From assembly GCA_052143095.1 (NCBI GenBank), contig JBKQTR010000504.1:1-64000 (forward strand): DNA of 64,000 nucleotides, given 5' to 3'. Positions within the stretch are counted from its first letter, which is position 1; the number at the start of each line of letters is the position of its first letter. Source of the DNA: DAHUYF01 sp052143095 (GTDB lineage Bacteria > Pseudomonadota > Alphaproteobacteria > ATCC43930 > CGMCC-115725). Under the pieces are notes generated by a model. That model was not told where the DNA came from. It saw only the letters and a list, made by a program, of their open reading frames with translations, and ran no database searches. A program made the position numbers and the translations under genes. Positions 59,892 to 64,000 of this stretch are shown in pieces.

Positions 59892-60827
59892 CTAGCGCGC
59901 CGCGGTCGTGACCGGCCGGCGCTCCAGCGCCGCGCGATCCCATTGCCCGAGATCCGCCGCGGCGGCGTAGGTGCTCTCGAGAAACTCGAGCAGCCGCTCG
60001 TCGCCGGCCGCGTCGTGGCGCACGACGTCGTAAGGCAGGATGAACTCGCCAAGCTCGGCTTGCCAGACGGCGCCCTTTGGGCGAACCGACGCGGCGGCGA
60101 AGCCCGGCGGCGGCGGGTAGGCGTAGGAATAGAAGGTGGGCGCCGTCACCGCGCCGCCGCCCGGCCAAAAGCCGCAGCTGCTGACCTCATGCGAATAGGC
60201 TTCGCGCATCACCCAATTGCCGACATTGGGCGCGGCTCCGACAAAATCCGGCGCGGTGCGGCCGGAGAAGCGGGTGACGGCGAGGTCGAAGCTCCCCCAG
60301 AAAAAATGCACGGGGCTCACCTTGCCGAGGAAGCGCGCGCGGAACCGGGTGAAGACCCGCTCGCATTGGACGAGAATGCGCCAGAAGCGGCTCGCATACT
60401 CCGCGTCATAGGCCGCGTGCGCGTGGTCCTGCTCGAAGGGGATCGCGTCGGGAATCTCGACCGGCATCGTCCAGATCTGCACCGCGAGGCCGAGCGCCGC
60501 CAGCCGCGCCATCACCTCGCGATAGAAATCCGCGACCGAGCGCGGCGCGAGCGCGAAACTTTCGGTCCTGCCGTCGCTGGCGGCGATGACCAGACGATGG
60601 TCGATGAAATCGAAATCGATCTGGAAGCTGCGCGTGCCGTAGGGCATCGGCGAGGTGGTGAGGCCGCGGGCGGTGACATAGAGCGGCACCTGCCACCAGT
60701 GATTGACCAGCGGCGCCTGCGCCAGGCGGATCTTGCCGACCACCTGCATCCAGAGGTGAAGCGTCGCGCAGGTGTCCTGCCATTGCGCAAGCGGCAGGCT
60801 CGGCCAAGCCGTCGTGCTATCGGTCAT
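59892..60827 (-). CDS. DUF5996 family protein
   Basis: About 311 residues from the MTDSTTAWP start (a Met eight codons earlier is possible). The pattern WPSLPLAQWQDTCATLHLW, QAPLVNHWWQVPLYVTARG and SFQIDFDFIDHRL is that of DUF5996. The later HFFWGSFDLAVTRFSGR and SHEVSSCGFWPGG are its conserved second half. Function of the family is unknown. Single gene between nadQ and the 2-hydroxyacid dehydrogenase. Confidence 0.85.
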   Translation of the reverse strand: MTDSTTAWPSLPLAQWQDTCATLHLWMQVVGKIRLAQAPLVNHWWQVPLYVTARGLTTSPMPYGTRSFQIDFDFIDHRLVIAASDGRTESFALAPRSVADFYREVMARLAALGLAVQIWTMPVEIPDAIPFEQDHAHAAYDAEYASRFWRILVQCERVFTRFRARFLGKVSPVHFFWGSFDLAVTRFSGRTAPDFVGAAPNVGNWVMREAYSHEVSSCGFWPGGGAVTAPTFYSYAYPPPPGFAAASVRPKGAVWQAELGEFILPYDVVRHDAAGDERLLEFLESTYAAAADLGQWDRAALERRPVTTAAR

Positions 60828-60858
60828 GGGTTCCTCGCTGGCATCGCACATCCTGCCG

Positions 60859-61917
60859 TCAATATCCCCGCTCCCAATCGATGACGTTGCTGAGCGGCGC
60901 GCCGGCGATATAGGCGCGCAGATTGTCGCAGAACAGCGCGATGGAGCGGTGGCGGTCCTGATCGCTGGCGCCGGAGATGTGCGGCGTGATCACCACCCGC
61001 GGATCCCGCCACAGCTCCGCCGGCGGCGGGCGCTCGAACTCGCCGACATAGACGTCGAGCACGGCGCCGCGCAGATGATCGCGCCGCAGCACGTCGGCCA
61101 GCGCCGTCTCGTCGACGATCTCGCCGCGCGCGACATTGACCAGCACGCTGCCCGGCTTCATCGCGGCAAAGCGCGCCGCGTCGAAAAGACGCGTCGTCTC
61201 CGGCGTCCATTGGCAAGAGATCACTACGACATCGCTCTGCGGCAGCAAGACGTCGAGATCGCCGGTGCCGCCGAGCCGGCTGAAGCCCGGCGGCAAGGGC
61301 GCGCCCGGCACCGGCCGGCGCCGGGTGCCCACCACCCGCATGCCGAGTGCGGCGCAGAGCCGGCCGACCTCGAGCCCGATGCCGCCGGCGCCGACCACGC
61401 ACACCGTCTTGCCGTCGAGCAGCAGCGGTCGATAGCCGCGATGATCGAACGCGGCGGCGTCGCGATCGATTGCGGCGCGGTGCAGGCCCTTGGCGAGGTG
61501 CAGGATGCCGGCCACCGCGTATTCCGCCATGGCCAGCGTATTGCCGACCCCGCGCGACGTCGTCACCACCACGTCGCTGCCCCAGAGATCGCCCAACAGC
61601 AGATTGCTGGCGCCCGCCGGGCGCTGATGAAACCATTTCAAGCGCGTCGCCCGGGCGCGCAGATCGAGCGGGAACGGCCAGCCCCCGAGGATCACCTCGG
61701 CTCCGGCGAGCAGGCGATCGCGCTCGGCGCGGGTGCCGGAGCCGGTGGCGCCGGGCGGGAGGTAGCGCCCCACCGCGACGGCAGGCCAGGTCTCGCGGAT
61801 CTCACCGTCATACCAGCCGCCGGCATCGGTCAGCCGGATCGAGGGATCGACGGCTTCGATCTCGGCCCGTTCCGCGGCGCCAAGGCGCTGAATGGTCAGG
61901 ACATCGAGGGTTCGCAT
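60859..61917 (-). CDS. D-isomer-specific 2-hydroxyacid dehydrogenase family protein
   Basis: 352 residues. NAD-binding GAGGIGLEVG lies near residue 172 in the Rossmann domain. The catalytic Arg is in NVARGEIVDETAL, the Glu follows in the DVYVGEF block, and the His is in PHISGASDQDRH. ISCQWTPETTRLFDAARFAAMKPGS is the standard middle. It could be a glyoxylate/hydroxypyruvate or other 2-oxoacid reductase; no further assignment. It starts downstream of a 161-base gap to the secreted protein at 62079, in which I see no clear signal. Confidence 0.87.
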   Translation of the reverse strand: MRTLDVLTIQRLGAAERAEIEAVDPSIRLTDAGGWYDGEIRETWPAVAVGRYLPPGATGSGTRAERDRLLAGAEVILGGWPFPLDLRARATRLKWFHQRPAGASNLLLGDLWGSDVVVTTSRGVGNTLAMAEYAVAGILHLAKGLHRAAIDRDAAAFDHRGYRPLLLDGKTVCVVGAGGIGLEVGRLCAALGMRVVGTRRRPVPGAPLPPGFSRLGGTGDLDVLLPQSDVVVISCQWTPETTRLFDAARFAAMKPGSVLVNVARGEIVDETALADVLRRDHLRGAVLDVYVGEFERPPPAELWRDPRVVITPHISGASDQDRHRSIALFCDNLRAYIAGAPLSNVIDWERGY

Positions 61918-62078
61918 GGACGCCTTCCCACGAGGCTCACTGCCAAAAAGGGGGCGACGAGGTCGGGATTAATTAACGCTCTCATAACCACCTCGCCGCA
62001 AGCTAGCGCTGGGGCTTTACTAGCAAAATCGCGCAAACCGCCACAACGCAGGCAAGATACTCGGTCAAGGACATCGCC

Positions 62079-62600
62079 ATGAGCGGATTTCGGAGCGGCA
62101 CGCTCTCTGGGATTGCGGCGGCGTTGGTCGCGCTGCCGGCGCTTCTGCCGGGGGCTCTGCCGGCGGCCGGCGCCGATGCGCAACCGCCCGACGCGGCGAT
62201 GCGCGCCGAAATCGCGCGCGGCGTCGTGGCGGCGGGGCGCTGCGCCAAGCTGGTGTGGAAGACCGAGGATTATTCGAGCTGCATCGACGCGCTCGTCGGC
62301 TCGGCGATGACCGATGACGCCGCTAAGGCGCCCTTCCAGCTCGGCGTCTATTGCACCGCCTTCTACACCACGGCGCTCGCCTATCGCGACTGGAGCCGCA
62401 AGCCCACAAGCGGCGCCGCGGCGCATGCCGATGGCGATCTGCTGCGCGAGACGGTCCTCGACCAATATGACAGCTGCCTCGCCCAGGCGCAGCGGGTGAA
62501 GCTGGAGGCGGGCCAGATCTGCGCCGCTTCGGGGTTGCGCTGCGCCGAGCTCAACCCGCTGATCGACCGCTGGAAAACCGTGACGCGCGCCGACGAGTAG
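62079..62600 (+). CDS. Hypothetical secreted protein with six cysteines
   Basis: 173 residues. Signal peptide about 1-32 (hydrophobic IAAALVALPALLPGALPAAG, cleavage near AGA-DA). The mature part is helical, with six Cys likely to form disulfides, and no family that I recognise. TVLDQYDSCLAQAQRVKLEAGQICAASG is amphipathic. Convergent with the hydrolase at 62616. Confidence 0.65.
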   Translation: MSGFRSGTLSGIAAALVALPALLPGALPAAGADAQPPDAAMRAEIARGVVAAGRCAKLVWKTEDYSSCIDALVGSAMTDDAAKAPFQLGVYCTAFYTTALAYRDWSRKPTSGAAAHADGDLLRETVLDQYDSCLAQAQRVKLEAGQICAASGLRCAELNPLIDRWKTVTRADE

Positions 62601-62615
62601 GCGACGCGGACGGCG

Positions 62616-63440
62616 TCAGCCGACGAGCTCGGCCAGCGCGCGGGCCAGCGCCGCGTCGGGCCTGGCGAGCTGCTCGAGTGCCGCGTAATGATGGCAGCCC
62701 GGCAGCTCCTGGAAGGCACCGGGCAGGCCCTGGCGGCGCCACGCCTCGGCATAGTCGCGCGATTGCCGGCGGAGTTCCGGCAGCTCGGCGCCGCCGACGG
62801 CGACAATGAGCCGCCCGGCGCGCGCCGGCAGGTGCAGCGCGGGGCTGTTGCGCCGCACCTCCCCGGGGTCGAGACCGAGCTTGTCGTTGAGATAGCTGAG
62901 GCGGATCGGCTCGAGGTCGTAGATGCCGCTGATCGCGATGCCGCCGCGGATCGCGGGCTCGCCCATGACCAGCGCGGTCAGATGGCCGCCGGCCGACCAG
63001 CCGGCGGCGAAGAGCCGCTCCGGGTCGGCGCCCCAACCCCCGAGATGGCCGCCGAGCCAGGACGCGGCGGCGCGCGCCTCGGCGGCAATCGCGTCCATCC
63101 GCGCCGCCGGCGCGAGCGTGTAGCCGGCGATGGCGACGTTGATGCCGCGGGCGAGCGCGCCCTCGGCAACGAAGGCGAAGCCGTCCTTGGCGTTGTGCTG
63201 CCAATAGCCGCCGTGGAAGAACAGCAGCGTCGGCGCGGCGCCGCGGCCGCAAGGGAAGAAATCGAGCCTTGCGCCGGGCGAGGCGGCGTAAGCCACGTCG
63301 CGCAGACCGGCCACGCGCGCGCGCAGCGCCGCGCTGCGGCGCTGCCAGTCGGCGATGATGTCGGCGCTGCCGCCGACGGCGGCCGAGTTGTTGTAGGCGG
63401 CGTCGAGCGCCTTGCGGTCCATGCCGCGATAAAGAGCCAT
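62616..63440 (-). CDS. Alpha/beta hydrolase (kynurenine-formamidase-like esterase)
   Basis: 274 residues. The oxyanion motif HGGYW at 76-80 and nucleophile Ser149 in AGWSAGGH mark the esterase/formamidase branch of the alpha/beta-hydrolase fold. The His in PGCHHYAALEQL near the C-terminus completes the triad. I chose the ATG at 63440 for the family start (MALYRGMDRKALDAAYNN); an open frame continues upstream. Kynurenine formamidase is one candidate and would suit a tryptophan or NAD link, but no other kynurenine gene is present. Just downstream of the molybdenum-hydroxylase subunit on the same strand. Confidence 0.78.
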   Translation of the reverse strand: MALYRGMDRKALDAAYNNSAAVGGSADIIADWQRRSAALRARVAGLRDVAYAASPGARLDFFPCGRGAAPTLLFFHGGYWQHNAKDGFAFVAEGALARGINVAIAGYTLAPAARMDAIAAEARAAASWLGGHLGGWGADPERLFAAGWSAGGHLTALVMGEPAIRGGIAISGIYDLEPIRLSYLNDKLGLDPGEVRRNSPALHLPARAGRLIVAVGGAELPELRRQSRDYAEAWRRQGLPGAFQELPGCHHYAALEQLARPDAALARALAELVG

Positions 63441-63489
63441 GATGCGTCCTGCGCTGTGCCGCCCGCCCAAGGGGGCGGAGGCGTGCCGC

Positions 63490-64000
<511 letters not shown>

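Overview
The window is about 64 kb of very GC-rich, densely coding DNA, most likely from the chromosome of an environmental alphaproteobacterium. The grounds are the codon use, the presence of a NadQ-type NAD regulator (a lineage-restricted family) beside nadABC, OmpW behind a perfect FNR/Anr box, and several tandem Liv-type (hydrophobic amino acid family, HAAT) ABC importers. No rRNA, CRISPR array, intact phage or complete insertion sequence is visible. The only tRNA sequence is a 3' half of tRNA-Gly.

Layout. (1) 16-3181: leucine operon leuC-leuD-leuB, with leuC broken by one in-frame amber codon. (2) 3229-6121: a YkgJ-like cysteine-cluster protein, an unknown protein, then a scar zone with a possible IS21-type end, a tRNA-Gly(CCC) 3' fragment and an HTH antitoxin-like gene behind a BrnT-like toxin remnant. 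(3) 6191-15949: a catabolic-looking cluster (amidohydrolase, Rieske oxygenase, an acyl-CoA ligase-like protein with degenerate active-site motifs, SDR, ferritin-like di-iron oxygenase, luciferase-like monooxygenase, an internally deleted enolase-superfamily gene, amidase, MaoC). (4) 15977-36784: three complete Liv-type ABC transporters in a row on the minus strand, two of which carry their own long-chain-type acyl-CoA synthetase. Between sets 2 and 3 lies a plus-strand tetR-metE-like pair. Between sets 1 and 2 lies a chimera of two gene fragments, one derived from a copy of that metE-like gene. (5) 36935-42586: two MFS transporters around an ADP-forming acyl-CoA synthetase. (6) 42549-46794: a truncated DUF4189 gene, a membrane cyclase fused to a sulfatase-modifying-factor-like domain, a DUF4399 exported protein, and a convergent cyclase whose sensor domain carries a CxxCH haem motif. 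(7) 47196-53987: fumC, a ThrE-type exporter, a B12-binding radical SAM protein, ompW, DUF962, asd. (8) 54165-59778: nadC, nadB, nadA and nadQ with paired operator-like palindromes at the nadA promoter. nadB has lost its stop codon. (9) 59892-64000: DUF5996, a 2-hydroxyacid dehydrogenase, a secreted cysteine-containing protein, an alpha/beta hydrolase and the 3' part of a molybdenum-hydroxylase FAD subunit.

The genes of regions 3-5 fit together as uptake, CoA activation and breakdown of organic acids or amides, but no substrate can be named from sequence. The intergenic spaces hold several families of short inverted-repeat elements that recur in this window, and two of them supply the last codons of neighbouring genes. 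Decayed genes (leuC, nadB, the enolase remnant, the toxin remnant, the chimera at 23007-23240, the DUF4189 5' end) are frequent. They indicate active rearrangement and, for leuC and nadB, possible base-call errors.
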